A stretch of DNA of 64,000 nt from positions 84,165 through 148,164 of the forward strand of contig NZ_CAAF010000031.1 in the NCBI RefSeq assembly GCF_000359125.1. The letters are read 5' to 3'. This DNA comes from Mesorhizobium sp. STM 4661. Lineage in GTDB: Bacteria; Pseudomonadota; Alphaproteobacteria; Rhizobiales; Rhizobiaceae. The position numbers and the translations under genes were made by a program. Of the stretch, positions 46,113 to 55,195 are shown in pieces. The stretch's first letter is position 1; each line of letters starts with the position of its first letter. The notes beneath the pieces were generated by a model. That model was not told the origin of the DNA, searched no databases, and saw only the letters and a list, made by a program, of their open reading frames with translations.

Positions 46113-48482
46113 TCAGGAACGTGGCCTGGTCTTCTGCGGATCATAGTGGGCGAAGGCCACAACGCGCGCCGGCAACCGTTTGGCATGGCCGTCGAGCTTG
46201 CCGATCTCGACCTCGGTGCCGATGGCCGCATGGGTCACATCGAGCCTTGCCAGCGCGATGTTCTTGTTCAGCAGCGGCGAGCGCATGCCCGAGGTGACGA
46301 CGCCGATCCGGGCGCGGCCGACATGCACGCAGTCGCCATGGCCGACGGCGGCATTGGCATCGATGTCGAGGCCGACCAGCTTTGTCTGTGGATGTTCCTT
46401 GCGCCGGATCAGCGCCTCGCGGCCGATGAAATCGTCGGTCTTGGTCTTCAGCGGCACGGTGAAGCCGATGCCGGCCTCGAACGGGTCGGTCTGGTCGGAG
46501 AACTCGTGAGCAGCGAAGATCAGTCCGGCCTCGATGCGCACCATGTCGAGCGCCTGCAGGCCCATCGGCTTCAGCCCGTGCGGCTGGCCGGCCTCCCAGA
46601 TCGCATCAAACACTTTTTCGGCGTCGCGCGGATGGCACCAGACCTCGTAGCCGAGTTCGCCGGTATAGCCGGTGCGCGAGACGACGACCGGGATGCCGTT
46701 GCCGCCGCCGATGCGGGCGACGGCGAAGCGGAACCATTCGAGCTCGTCGATCGAGGGCTGCAGCGGCGAGGTCCAGATAACCTCCCTCAATATGTCGCGG
46801 CTCTTCGGCCCTTGCACGGCGACATTGTGCATCTGGTCGGTCGACGAGCGCACCAGGACGTTGAGGCCGAGCTTCAATGCCGTCTCGCGCAGCCATTCGC
46901 CGGAAAGATCGTCACCGCCGACCCAACGGAAATTGTCCTTGCCGAGCCGAAGCAGCGTGCCGTCGTCGATCATGCCGCCATGCTCGTAGCACATCGCCGA
47001 GTAGACGACCTGGCCGACGCCGAGCTTCTTGATGTCGCGCGTCAGCGTGTATTGAAGCAGCGCTTCCGAATCCGGGCCGGTGACCTCGAATTTGCGCAGC
47101 GGCGACAAGTCCATGATCACGGCATCCTGCCGGCAGGCCCAGTATTCGGCGATGGCGCCTTCCCTGGCGAAGGAATTGGCCAGCCAGTAGCCCCTGTATT
47201 CGACGAAGTTGCGGGTGTGCTTGGCAAAGCTCGAATGAAAGGCGGTCTCGCGGGTCATTTTCGGTTCCGAATCGGGCGTCATGCGTCTGGCGATCGCTCG
47301 CGAGAATTTGTGCTGGCCGGAATAGGTGCGCACATGGATGTCGGTCAGGTTCCAGCCATTGGCCGGCGTCGTGTCGTCGGGGCAGGCGGAGGAAACGCAG
47401 ACGATGTCGGTCAGCGCGCGCAGCAGCACATAGTCGCCGGGGCGGGACCACGGCTCGTCGGACACCATCACGCCATGCGCGTCGATTGCCGTATTGAAGA
47501 AGAAATTGATCGCCATCCAGCCCGCGCGGGGCGTGACGCCCTTGTCGGCCAGTGCGCGGTTGAAATTCTCCGAACAATTGGTGTGACCGGGATAGCCGAT
47601 GTCGTCGTAATATTTGGCGGCGCAAGCGAGCGCGAAGGCATCGTGCCGGCCGCACGTGTCCTGCACCACCTCGACCAGCGGCTCCATGTCCTGGTCATAA
47701 TATTTCGAATGCAGTCCGGGCATCGGATAGCTCGACCCCATCAGCGTGCGGGTCGTCGTCACGTCGAGCGGATGGTCGCGGCCCTTGTCCAGCTTGCGCG
47801 CCGAAAAGCACTGGAAGTCGGTGCATTGGCGCCCGTCGACATCGATGATCTGGAGATAGCCGCCGGCCTTGACGAAATAGGATTCCGCCGTCGCCGAATG
47901 GACGCGCAGGTCGAGTACCGGATCGGCCAGCGGATCGGCCAACCGCGACTTTGCCGCCGGCCGGATCGTGGCGCGCCGGACGATGACAGTGAGCGGCGTC
48001 GCCGTGTCGTGGCCGTCGACCAGCATCGGCCCGCCCGGCGCGGCAATCAGCATCGTGCCGTCGCGCGCGACGGTAAAACCCTGTTCGGCGCCGGCAGGGG
48101 TGACGCCGCCGAAGATGCGCACCGCCCTGGCCTGATCGAGTTGCACCTGCCGGCGCTCGAGCCCGTGGCGCAAGGAAGCTAGGCTGTCGCCGCCCTCCGC
48201 CAAAAGCGCCTTGATGCCGGCGGCATTGCTGTTCGATTTTTCACCGAAGATGCCGGGATCGGTCACGCCGGTCTTGTCCCAGGCCAGCAGTTCGCAAGCC
48301 TGGCCACCTTCGACATTGCGTACCGTGAAGGTATCGCCGGCCTCGACCTCGATGAGCGCCGCGCCGTTGCCCTGGATCGTGTAGCGCTCCATGCCCGGCG
48401 GCAGCGCGATCTGGCCGGGCCGCAGAATCAGGCTTGGCCGGGGCGGTCCGGCTGCAATGGCGGGGTAGGGCGACTGGCTCAT
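46113..48482 (-). CDS. tdm: Trimethylamine N-oxide demethylase-like protein (DUF1989 + GcvT)
   Basis: A 789-residue fusion. The DUF1989 part (about residues 20-400) carries the metal-site cysteines Cys277 (DTCGRHDAF), Cys303 (TNCSENF) and Cys367 (SSACPDD). The GcvT part (about 420-780) has SRTGYTGELGYEVW and the C-terminal barrel of tetrahydrofolate aminomethyltransferases. This is the architecture of Tdm, which splits TMAO into dimethylamine and formaldehyde and passes the formaldehyde to tetrahydrofolate. Genes for dimethylamine and methylamine use lie upstream. A homologue acting on another substrate cannot be excluded. It begins 128 bases after mgdD and may have its own promoter. Confidence 0.83.
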   Translation of the reverse strand: MSQSPYPAIAAGPPRPSLILRPGQIALPPGMERYTIQGNGAALIEVEAGDTFTVRNVEGGQACELLAWDKTGVTDPGIFGEKSNSNAAGIKALLAEGGDSLASLRHGLERRQVQLDQARAVRIFGGVTPAGAEQGFTVARDGTMLIAAPGGPMLVDGHDTATPLTVIVRRATIRPAAKSRLADPLADPVLDLRVHSATAESYFVKAGGYLQIIDVDGRQCTDFQCFSARKLDKGRDHPLDVTTTRTLMGSSYPMPGLHSKYYDQDMEPLVEVVQDTCGRHDAFALACAAKYYDDIGYPGHTNCSENFNRALADKGVTPRAGWMAINFFFNTAIDAHGVMVSDEPWSRPGDYVLLRALTDIVCVSSACPDDTTPANGWNLTDIHVRTYSGQHKFSRAIARRMTPDSEPKMTRETAFHSSFAKHTRNFVEYRGYWLANSFAREGAIAEYWACRQDAVIMDLSPLRKFEVTGPDSEALLQYTLTRDIKKLGVGQVVYSAMCYEHGGMIDDGTLLRLGKDNFRWVGGDDLSGEWLRETALKLGLNVLVRSSTDQMHNVAVQGPKSRDILREVIWTSPLQPSIDELEWFRFAVARIGGGNGIPVVVSRTGYTGELGYEVWCHPRDAEKVFDAIWEAGQPHGLKPMGLQALDMVRIEAGLIFAAHEFSDQTDPFEAGIGFTVPLKTKTDDFIGREALIRRKEHPQTKLVGLDIDANAAVGHGDCVHVGRARIGVVTSGMRSPLLNKNIALARLDVTHAAIGTEVEIGKLDGHAKRLPARVVAFAHYDPQKTRPRS

Positions 48483-48610
48483 CTCAGCCTTGCGGTTCGA
48501 AAAACAAGTTTGCCTATGCGTGAAATTACTTTAGCAGCAAGAATAGGCAGCAAGGCTCGAGTTGGCAAGGCGAACCTCCCGCCGCACTCGCCGTCGGCGC
48601 GGATGAAACG

Positions 48611-49255
48611 CTACGCCAATTCCTCGGAGTATCGGATGTCGATGCCGTATTCGGCGCCGGCATCGAGCGTCGTGTGCCAAAGGCTTTCGGCGAAAGTCGC
48701 GAACACCAGAAGGTTGAACACAGCCCGCCCATCCGTCTGATCGGCGCCGCGCCAGAGAGTGACGCTGGTGTGGTCGATCGAGGTCGCGGCGGCAGCGCCA
48801 ACCTGAAATACCGCAGGGTGCAGATCGAGCGACAACAGTTTGGCGAGCATGGTGCGCACCTTGGCGCCGGAAATACTGATCAGGGCGCGCGCATGCGACT
48901 GGTCCGACAGCGAGGCGAGGCCGGAGAACGCTGGCGCCAGAGTGTTCATCGCGTACTTGCCGTCTTTCGACAGCACGAGGAACTGGTCCGGGCCCGACCA
49001 GATCAGCGTAGCATCCTTGGTCTGGACCGCCTTGGGCGTATCCGGTGCCGCCATGCCGAAACGAGCTTTGGCGGCCTTTGCCAGTTCGGCTCCTTTGCCG
49101 CGCCGCGCCATCACCTGGATCAGGTCGAAATTGCGGATCTCGGTCAGCAAAATGCCGGCCTCGACACCGCGTGCGCCGTGCACACCCGTGACCAGCGCTT
49201 GTTCGAGCGGACTGCGGGAAGCCCAGGAAAACTCAGCCACGCTGGCGCCCTCCAT
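48611..49255 (-). CDS. mgdD: N-methylglutamate dehydrogenase subunit D (SoxG-like)
   Basis: A 214-residue protein of the sarcosine oxidase gamma family (EAGILLTEIRNFDLIQVMARRGKG, then a GcvT-like C-terminal part). As the smallest folate-side subunit it packs against MgdC. The ATG at 49255 overlaps the mgdC end by 23 bases; a GTG at 49240 is an alternative. Last gene of the mgs-gmaS-mgd run. Confidence 0.85.
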   Translation of the reverse strand: MEGASVAEFSWASRSPLEQALVTGVHGARGVEAGILLTEIRNFDLIQVMARRGKGAELAKAAKARFGMAAPDTPKAVQTKDATLIWSGPDQFLVLSKDGKYAMNTLAPAFSGLASLSDQSHARALISISGAKVRTMLAKLLSLDLHPAVFQVGAAAATSIDHTSVTLWRGADQTDGRAVFNLLVFATFAESLWHTTLDAGAEYGIDIRYSEELA

Positions 49256-52214
49256 CCGGATCGTAGAAGACGGGATTGCAGAGTTCGACATCATAGTCTT
49301 CGCCGCGCAGCGGATCATGGGCATGGACGATCTCGCCGATGCGTTCGCGGCCGCGTTCGACCAGTCCGAGACCGATCCACTGGTCGAGCGTCGGCGAGAA
49401 ACAGACCGAGGTGACGTAGCCCTGGTCGTTGCCAGGGCCGGGGATTTCGCTTTTCGGAATGACATGCGCGCCGGAACGCAGGCGGCTTGCCTTGTCCGTT
49501 GGCTTGATGCCGACGACGACCTGCCGGTCCGCTGCCACGAGCGCCTCGCGCCCGGCCATGACACGGCCGACAAAATCCTTCTTGGTAGACATCATCTTGC
49601 CCAAGCCCAGATCGGCCGCGGTCGTCGTGCCGCTCAGTTCCGGCCCGGCGACATGGCCCTTCTCGATGCGCATGACGCTAAGCGCTTCAGTGCCGTAGGG
49701 CGTCACACCGAATGGCGCGCCGGCCTGCATCAGATTGCGCACCAGCGCGTCGCCATGGCGCGCCGGCACGGAAATCTCGAACGCCATCTCGCCGGAGAAG
49801 GAGATGCGGAACAGCCGCGCCTTGATGCCACCACGCAGCGCGACTTCGCGGGCACCCATGAAGGGAAAGCCCTCGTTCGACAGATCCTCGGCCGGATCGA
49901 CGATCTCCCTAAGCAGGTCTCGGGTTTTCGGTCCGGCGATCGAGAATTGTGCCCATTGGTCGGAGACCGATGTGAGCTGCACGTCGAGTTCAGGGAACAA
50001 CACCTGCCGGCAGAATTCGAGATGCTGCATCACCGGCCCGGCCTTGGCGGTGGTGGTGGTCAGAAAATATTGCTCCTCGGCCAGCCGCGACGTGGTGCCG
50101 TCGTCATAGACCATGCCGTCCTCGCGCAGCATCAGCCCGTAGCGTGCCTTGCCCACGGCAAGATTGGAGAAGGTGTTTATGTAGACACGGTCGAGGAAGG
50201 CGCCGGCATCGGGGCCGTGCACATCGATCTTGCCGAGCGTCGAGACATCGCAGAAGCCGACGCCGGAACGCACCGCCTTGACCTCGCGCGTCACCGATTC
50301 CAGCCAGTCCTTCTCGCCAGCGCGCGGATACCATTGCGCACGTTTCCACAGGCCGGTATCGACGAAAATCGCGCCCTGTTCGGCCGCCCAGTGATGCGAC
50401 GGCGTCAGCCTTGTGGCATGGAAATTCTCGTCACGGTGATGGCCGGCGAAGGCGCCGATGGCAACCGGCACATAGGGTGGCCGATAGATCGTCGTGCCGG
50501 TCTCGGGAATGGATTTTCCTGTGACCGCAGCCATGATGGCCAGGCCGGCGACATTCGAGGTCTTGCCCTGGTCGGTGGCCATGCCGAGCGTCGTGTAGCG
50601 CTTCAGATGCTCGACCGATTCAAAACCCTCGCGCTGCGCCAGCTCGATGTCTGAAGCCGTGACGTCGTGCTGCTGGTCGACAAAGGCCTTGCCCTTGCCC
50701 GCGACATGCCAGAGTGGCGTCAGCGAGAACGCCTCATCCGCGGCAACCGGCACCGAACCTGCCTTGCCGCTGCGCCCGGCATCCCGCGCCGCTTGCGCGC
50801 CTGCCGCAAAGCCCTGGCTCAGGCAGGCGCCGAGGGTAAAGGCGCCGTTGGCGGCACCCACCGCCACCATCCCGGGAGGCGCACCGTCCGGCACGAAGGC
50901 AGCGATATTGTCCTGCCATTTCGGCCGGCCGCGATGGTAGGAGGTCAGTCCGACTGCCGGGTTCCAGCCGCCGGAGACAGCGAGCCCGTCGGCTTCGACT
51001 TCGGCGCGTGCGCCGCCGGTCAGAGATACCGAGATCTTGCTGACGCCGTCCTTGCCGCCATCGACTGCGCTGACCGACCCGTTCAGCACGGGAAAGCCGC
51101 CTTTCGAGGCGAGCGAGCGATGAGCAGGGGATACATCAGGCCGTGCGTCAACGACGGCTGCGACCTGCAATCCCGCGCCAAGCGCGGTTTCGACCGTGCG
51201 CCAGCCATCCTCATTGTTGGTGAACAGCGCGATGCGTCTTGCCGGCGTCGCCGCATAGCGCGCGACATAGGTACGCATGGCGGACGCCATCATCACACCG
51301 GGCGTGTCGTTGCCAGCAAAGACGATCGGCCGCTCGATGGCGCCGGCCGCGACCACGCAACGTTTGGCCACGATCCGCCACAGCCGCTGGCGCACCTGGT
51401 GCTCCGGGGGCGAGGGCAGATGGTCGTTGACCCGCTCCAGTGCGCCATACGTGCCGCCGTCATAGACGCCGAACAACGTTGTGCGGGTCATGATGCGGAC
51501 GTCGGGGAGCGCGACAAGTTCCGTGAGCGTGCGCGAAATCCATTCGGCCGCCGGCATGCCATCGATGGTGCCGCCATCCGACAGCAGCCGGCCGCCAAGC
51601 GCAAAATCCTCCTCGCACAGGATGACGCGGGCGCCAGAGCGACCAGCTGCGAGAGCTGCCGCCAGGCCTGCCGGGCCGGAGCCCGCGATCAGCACATCGC
51701 AATGCGCCCAGGCCTTGTCGTAATGGTCGGGGTCGGCAATACCGGCGGCACGTCCCAAGCCGGCGGCGCGGCGGATCGCCGGTTCATAGATCGCTTCCCA
51801 GAACTTCGCCGGCCACATGAAGGTCTTGTAGTAGAAGCCGGCCACGAAGATCGGCGCGAACAGCTGGTTGACCGCCATCAAATCGTGGCGCAGCGACGGC
51901 CAGCGGTTCTGGCTCGCGGCCTCGAGCCCTTCATAGAGCTCGGCCGTGGTCGCCTTGGTGTTCGGCTCGCACCGGGCGCCGCTGCGCAATTCGACCAGTG
52001 CGTTGGGTTCTTCCGAGCCGGCGGTGAGGATGCCGCGCGGGCGATGGTATTTGAACGAGCGGCCGACCAGCTTGACGCCGTTGGCGACGAGCGCCGAGGC
52101 GAGCGTGTCGCCCTGGAAGCCCGAAAAACTCTTGCCGTCGAAACGGAAATTCAGCGATACCAAGCGGTCGATGAGACCGCCATTGGCCAGCCGGTTTGCC
52201 TGCACGCCGGCCAT
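49233..52214 (-). CDS. mgdC: N-methylglutamate dehydrogenase subunit C (SoxA-like)
   Basis: A 993-residue sarcosine-oxidase-alpha-type protein. It has an N-terminal ferredoxin-like domain (LNFRFDGKSFSGFQGDTLASALVANGV), a pyridine-nucleotide/FAD domain with VLIAGSGPAGLAAALAAGRSGARV near 175, and C-terminal GcvT domains (RISFSGEMAFEI) that bind tetrahydrofolate and capture the methyl carbon. Full family length. The ATG at 52214 shares its A with the mgdB stop (TGATG). gmaS and mgsABC next door mark it as N-methylglutamate dehydrogenase rather than sarcosine oxidase. Confidence 0.88.
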   Translation of the reverse strand: MAGVQANRLANGGLIDRLVSLNFRFDGKSFSGFQGDTLASALVANGVKLVGRSFKYHRPRGILTAGSEEPNALVELRSGARCEPNTKATTAELYEGLEAASQNRWPSLRHDLMAVNQLFAPIFVAGFYYKTFMWPAKFWEAIYEPAIRRAAGLGRAAGIADPDHYDKAWAHCDVLIAGSGPAGLAAALAAGRSGARVILCEEDFALGGRLLSDGGTIDGMPAAEWISRTLTELVALPDVRIMTRTTLFGVYDGGTYGALERVNDHLPSPPEHQVRQRLWRIVAKRCVVAAGAIERPIVFAGNDTPGVMMASAMRTYVARYAATPARRIALFTNNEDGWRTVETALGAGLQVAAVVDARPDVSPAHRSLASKGGFPVLNGSVSAVDGGKDGVSKISVSLTGGARAEVEADGLAVSGGWNPAVGLTSYHRGRPKWQDNIAAFVPDGAPPGMVAVGAANGAFTLGACLSQGFAAGAQAARDAGRSGKAGSVPVAADEAFSLTPLWHVAGKGKAFVDQQHDVTASDIELAQREGFESVEHLKRYTTLGMATDQGKTSNVAGLAIMAAVTGKSIPETGTTIYRPPYVPVAIGAFAGHHRDENFHATRLTPSHHWAAEQGAIFVDTGLWKRAQWYPRAGEKDWLESVTREVKAVRSGVGFCDVSTLGKIDVHGPDAGAFLDRVYINTFSNLAVGKARYGLMLREDGMVYDDGTTSRLAEEQYFLTTTTAKAGPVMQHLEFCRQVLFPELDVQLTSVSDQWAQFSIAGPKTRDLLREIVDPAEDLSNEGFPFMGAREVALRGGIKARLFRISFSGEMAFEISVPARHGDALVRNLMQAGAPFGVTPYGTEALSVMRIEKGHVAGPELSGTTTAADLGLGKMMSTKKDFVGRVMAGREALVAADRQVVVGIKPTDKASRLRSGAHVIPKSEIPGPGNDQGYVTSVCFSPTLDQWIGLGLVERGRERIGEIVHAHDPLRGEDYDVELCNPVFYDPDGGRQRG

Positions 52215-52489
52215 CACGCGCCAACCTTTGCGGCGCCAGCACCCGCCGCCGGTTCGACCGTCGAAATCTCATGCGTCAGCGTGTTGCGGGTGATCTTCAG
52301 CCAGCTCCGGCAACCGCCGCCATGATACCAGTGCTCGCTCATCACGCCGGCGATGTTGTCGCGCAGATAGACATAGTCGTAGACCGCGTCTTCGCTGGCA
52401 TCCGCCGCCGGGCGTTGCGGCTTGGCATCGCCGAGATAGGTGAACTCGCCGAGTTCTCGTTCGCCGCAGAAAGGACAGACAATACGCAT
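52214..52489 (-). CDS. mgdB: N-methylglutamate dehydrogenase subunit B (SoxD-like)
   Basis: A 91-residue sarcosine oxidase delta-family protein with the zinc motif CPFCGERELGEFTYLGDA at the N-terminus and HWYHGGGCRSWL near residue 55, both standard for the family. Lies 16 bases after mgdA and is coupled to mgdC. Confidence 0.9.
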   Translation of the reverse strand: MRIVCPFCGERELGEFTYLGDAKPQRPAADASEDAVYDYVYLRDNIAGVMSEHWYHGGGCRSWLKITRNTLTHEISTVEPAAGAGAAKVGA

Positions 52490-52505
52490 GATTTCCTAAC
52501 CGTCC

Positions 52506-53759
52506 TCAGTGCAGGTTCGGTTGGGCGCCGACACCCTTTTCATCGATCGCAGCACCCCGCCGGAACCTGTCGAGGCGGAATCTTGCCGCTTCCTCGTGCG
52601 ATTCATCTCGCGCCAGAAGATGGGCAAAGACAAAGCCGGAGCCCGGCGTCGCCTTGAAGCCGCCATAGCACCAGCCGGCATTGAGATAGAGCCCGTCCAC
52701 CGGCGTCTTGTCGATGATCGGCGTGCCGTCCATCGACATGTCCATGACGCCGCCCCATTGGCGCAAAAGCCGCACGCGGCCGATCATCGGCATCAGCGCC
52801 ATGCCGCCCTCACAGACATCCTCCATCACAGGCATGTTGCCGCGCTGGGCGTAGGAATTGTAGCCGTCTATGTCGCCGCCGAAGACCAGCCCGCCCTTGT
52901 CGGACTGGCTGACATAGAAATGGCCGGCGCCGAAGGTCATGACGTTGGGCAAAAGCGGCTTGATCGCCTCGGAGACGAAGGCCTGCAGCACATGGCTTTC
53001 GATCGGCAGGCGCAGTCCCGCCATCGAGGCGACGCGTGAGGAACTGCCGGCGACGGCCATGCCGACCTTGCCGGCGCCGATCCTGCCGCGCGAGGTCTCG
53101 ACACCGGTCACCTTGCCGTTGGCGTCTCTGACAAAACCGGTGACCTCGCAGTTCTGGATGATATCGACGCCGAGCGCGCTCGCCGCATGCGCATAGCCCC
53201 AGACCACCGCATCGTGCCGTGCCGTGCCGCCGCGCCGCTGCAAGAGCCCGCCTTGCACGGGAAAGCGCGCATTGTCGAAGTTCAGGAACGGCATCATCTT
53301 CTTGACCGCGGCAAGGTCGAGCAGTTCGGCGTCGATGCCGTTGATGCGCATCGTGTTGCCGCGCCTGGCATAGGCGTCGCGCTGGGCGTCGGAATGATAG
53401 AGGTTGATGACGCCGCGCTGGCTGACCATCGTGTTGTAGTTGAGGTCCTGCTCCATCCGCTCCCACAGCTTCATCGACAATTCGTAGAAGCCGGTATTCC
53501 CGGGCAGGCCGTAATTGGAGCGGATGATGGTGGTGTTGCGGCCGGCATTGCCGGAGCCGATCCAGCCCTTTTCCAGCACGGCGACATTCCTGATGCCGTG
53601 TTCGCTGGCGAGGAACCATGCGGTCGCCAGCCCGTGACCGCCGCCGCCGATGACCACCACGTCGTAGCGGTCCTTCGGGGTGGCGTCGCGCCAGGTGCGT
53701 TGCCAGTTCTTGTGGCCGGAAAGGGCGGCGCGGGCGAGCGAGAAGATCGAGTATTTCAT
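52506..53759 (-). CDS. mgdA: N-methylglutamate dehydrogenase subunit A (SoxB-like)
   Basis: A 417-residue flavoprotein of the sarcosine oxidase beta family. It has the FAD-binding VVVIGGGGHGLATAWFLASEHG motif near residue 34, GRNTTIIRSNYGLPGN near 73, and a C-terminal GWCYGGFKATPGSGFVFAHLLA near 370. It oxidises the N-methyl group of N-methylglutamate, giving glutamate plus a one-carbon unit handed to MgdC. A palindromic repeat lies between it and gmaS. Confidence 0.88.
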   Translation of the reverse strand: MKYSIFSLARAALSGHKNWQRTWRDATPKDRYDVVVIGGGGHGLATAWFLASEHGIRNVAVLEKGWIGSGNAGRNTTIIRSNYGLPGNTGFYELSMKLWERMEQDLNYNTMVSQRGVINLYHSDAQRDAYARRGNTMRINGIDAELLDLAAVKKMMPFLNFDNARFPVQGGLLQRRGGTARHDAVVWGYAHAASALGVDIIQNCEVTGFVRDANGKVTGVETSRGRIGAGKVGMAVAGSSSRVASMAGLRLPIESHVLQAFVSEAIKPLLPNVMTFGAGHFYVSQSDKGGLVFGGDIDGYNSYAQRGNMPVMEDVCEGGMALMPMIGRVRLLRQWGGVMDMSMDGTPIIDKTPVDGLYLNAGWCYGGFKATPGSGFVFAHLLARDESHEEAARFRLDRFRRGAAIDEKGVGAQPNLH

Positions 53760-53804
53760 AGGGTCATTCCGAGGTCGCTCGCATCGCGCTGGACCCTTCT
53801 TTGC

Positions 53805-53850
53805 GCATCGGATTTACCCGAAAACCGTTTCACACTTTTCGGTCCGATGC
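53805..53850. repeat. Short rhizobial palindromic repeat
   Basis: Outer arms GCATCGGA / TCCGATGC with inner CCGAAAACCG / CACTTTTCGG, the same kind as at 39314-39366. It ends two bases before the gmaS stop codon, inside the gmaS-mgdA gap, and could modulate expression within the operon. Confidence 0.8.
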
Positions 53851-53851
53851 T

Positions 53852-55159
53852 CTAGATATCCAGCGTGTGGTCGCGCTCCCACTGGGTGAAGTGCGAAGCA
53901 TAGGAATTCCATTCCTGGTGCTTCAGCTTTAGATATGCCGACGAAAATTCCTCACCCAGCGCCGTCTTGAGCGATTTGTCCTTGTCGAACTCGCGCAGCG
54001 CATCGAGCAGGTTGAGCGGCAGCTTCGGCGCGCCCTTCACCGTATGGCCGAACTGGTACATGTCGATGTCATGGCGCTTGCCGGGATCGGCCTTCGAGCG
54101 GATGCCGTCCAGCCCTGCGGCGATGATGACCGCCTGCAGGAGATAGGGGTTGGCAGCGCCGTCGGGCAGCCTAAGTTCGAAGCGGCCGGGGCCGGGCACA
54201 CGCACCATATGGGTGCGGTTGTTGCCGGTCCAGGTCACCGTGTTCGGCGCCCAGGTCGCGCCCGAGATGGTGCGCGGCGCATTGATGCGCTTGTAGGAAT
54301 TGACCGTCGGATTGGTGATCGCGGCCAGCGCCGAGGCATGCTTCATGATGCCGCCGAGGAAGTTCCTGCCTTTCGCCGACAGGCCAAGCTCCATCGCATT
54401 GTCGGCGAAGACATTGATCTTGCCCGCCTTGTCCCAAACCGAGATGTGCGCATGACAGCCATTGCCGGTCAGGCCCTGGAAGGGCTTGGGCATGAAGGTG
54501 GCGCGCAGCCCATGCTTTTCCGCCACCGACTTGACCATGAACTTGAAGAAGGAGTGCTTGTCGGCGGTCGCCAGCGCGTCGTCGAAGGCCCAGTTCATCT
54601 CGAACTGGCCGTTGGCGTCCTCATGGTCGTTCTGGTAGGCGCCCCAGCCAAGCGCCAGCATATGGTCGCAGATCTCGGCGATCACGTCATAGCGGCGCAT
54701 CACCGCCTGCTGGTCGTAGCAGGGTTTTGATGCCGTATCATACTCGTCGGAGATTGCCTTGCCGTCGGGCGAGATCAGGAAGAACTCGGCCTCGACGCCG
54801 GTCTTGATGTGCATGCCGTCGGTCGCGGCTTCGGCGATCAGCCGCCTCAGCGTGTTGCGTGGCGTCTGGTCGACCTCCTTGTCGTCCATGATGCAGTTGG
54901 CGGCGACCCAGGCGACCTCGGGCTTCCACGGCAGCTGGATGACCGAATCCGGGTCCGGCACCGCCAGCATGTCGGGATGCGCCGGCGTCAGGTCGAGCCA
55001 GGTGGCGAAGCCGGCAAAGCCGGCGCCGTCCTTCTGCATGTCGGCGATCGCTTGCGCCGGCACCAGCTTGGCGCGTTGCCCACCGAACAGGTCGGTGTAG
55101 GAAATCATGAAATACTTGACGCCGTTCTTTTTGGCGAAAGCGGCGAGATCGTTCCCCAT
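53852..55159 (-). CDS. gmaS: Gamma-glutamylmethylamide synthetase (GlnT-like)
   Basis: A 435-residue glutamine-synthetase-family protein, with a short N-terminal beta-grasp and a catalytic domain containing GVEAEFFLI near 117, ANGQFEMNW near 178, NGCHAHISVW near 234 and NSYKRINAPRTISGATWAPN near 285. GmaS joins methylamine to glutamate with ATP, the first step of the N-methylglutamate pathway. The rhizobial GlnT family is the same protein group; location between mgsC and mgdA supports the methylamine role. Confidence 0.9.
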   Translation of the reverse strand: MGNDLAAFAKKNGVKYFMISYTDLFGGQRAKLVPAQAIADMQKDGAGFAGFATWLDLTPAHPDMLAVPDPDSVIQLPWKPEVAWVAANCIMDDKEVDQTPRNTLRRLIAEAATDGMHIKTGVEAEFFLISPDGKAISDEYDTASKPCYDQQAVMRRYDVIAEICDHMLALGWGAYQNDHEDANGQFEMNWAFDDALATADKHSFFKFMVKSVAEKHGLRATFMPKPFQGLTGNGCHAHISVWDKAGKINVFADNAMELGLSAKGRNFLGGIMKHASALAAITNPTVNSYKRINAPRTISGATWAPNTVTWTGNNRTHMVRVPGPGRFELRLPDGAANPYLLQAVIIAAGLDGIRSKADPGKRHDIDMYQFGHTVKGAPKLPLNLLDALREFDKDKSLKTALGEEFSSAYLKLKHQEWNSYASHFTQWERDHTLDI

Positions 55160-55195
55160 TATAGTTCCTCGCTTATGTGGTATTGGCAGTCTCTG

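Noticed and set aside
48611..53759. Sarcosine oxidase soxBDAG
   Set aside because: The subunits are of this superfamily, but gmaS and mgsABC lie directly upstream in the same direction, which marks the set as N-methylglutamate dehydrogenase.
53852..55159. Ordinary glutamine synthetase
   Set aside because: The short GlnT-like form set between mgsC and mgdA fits gamma-glutamylmethylamide synthetase better.
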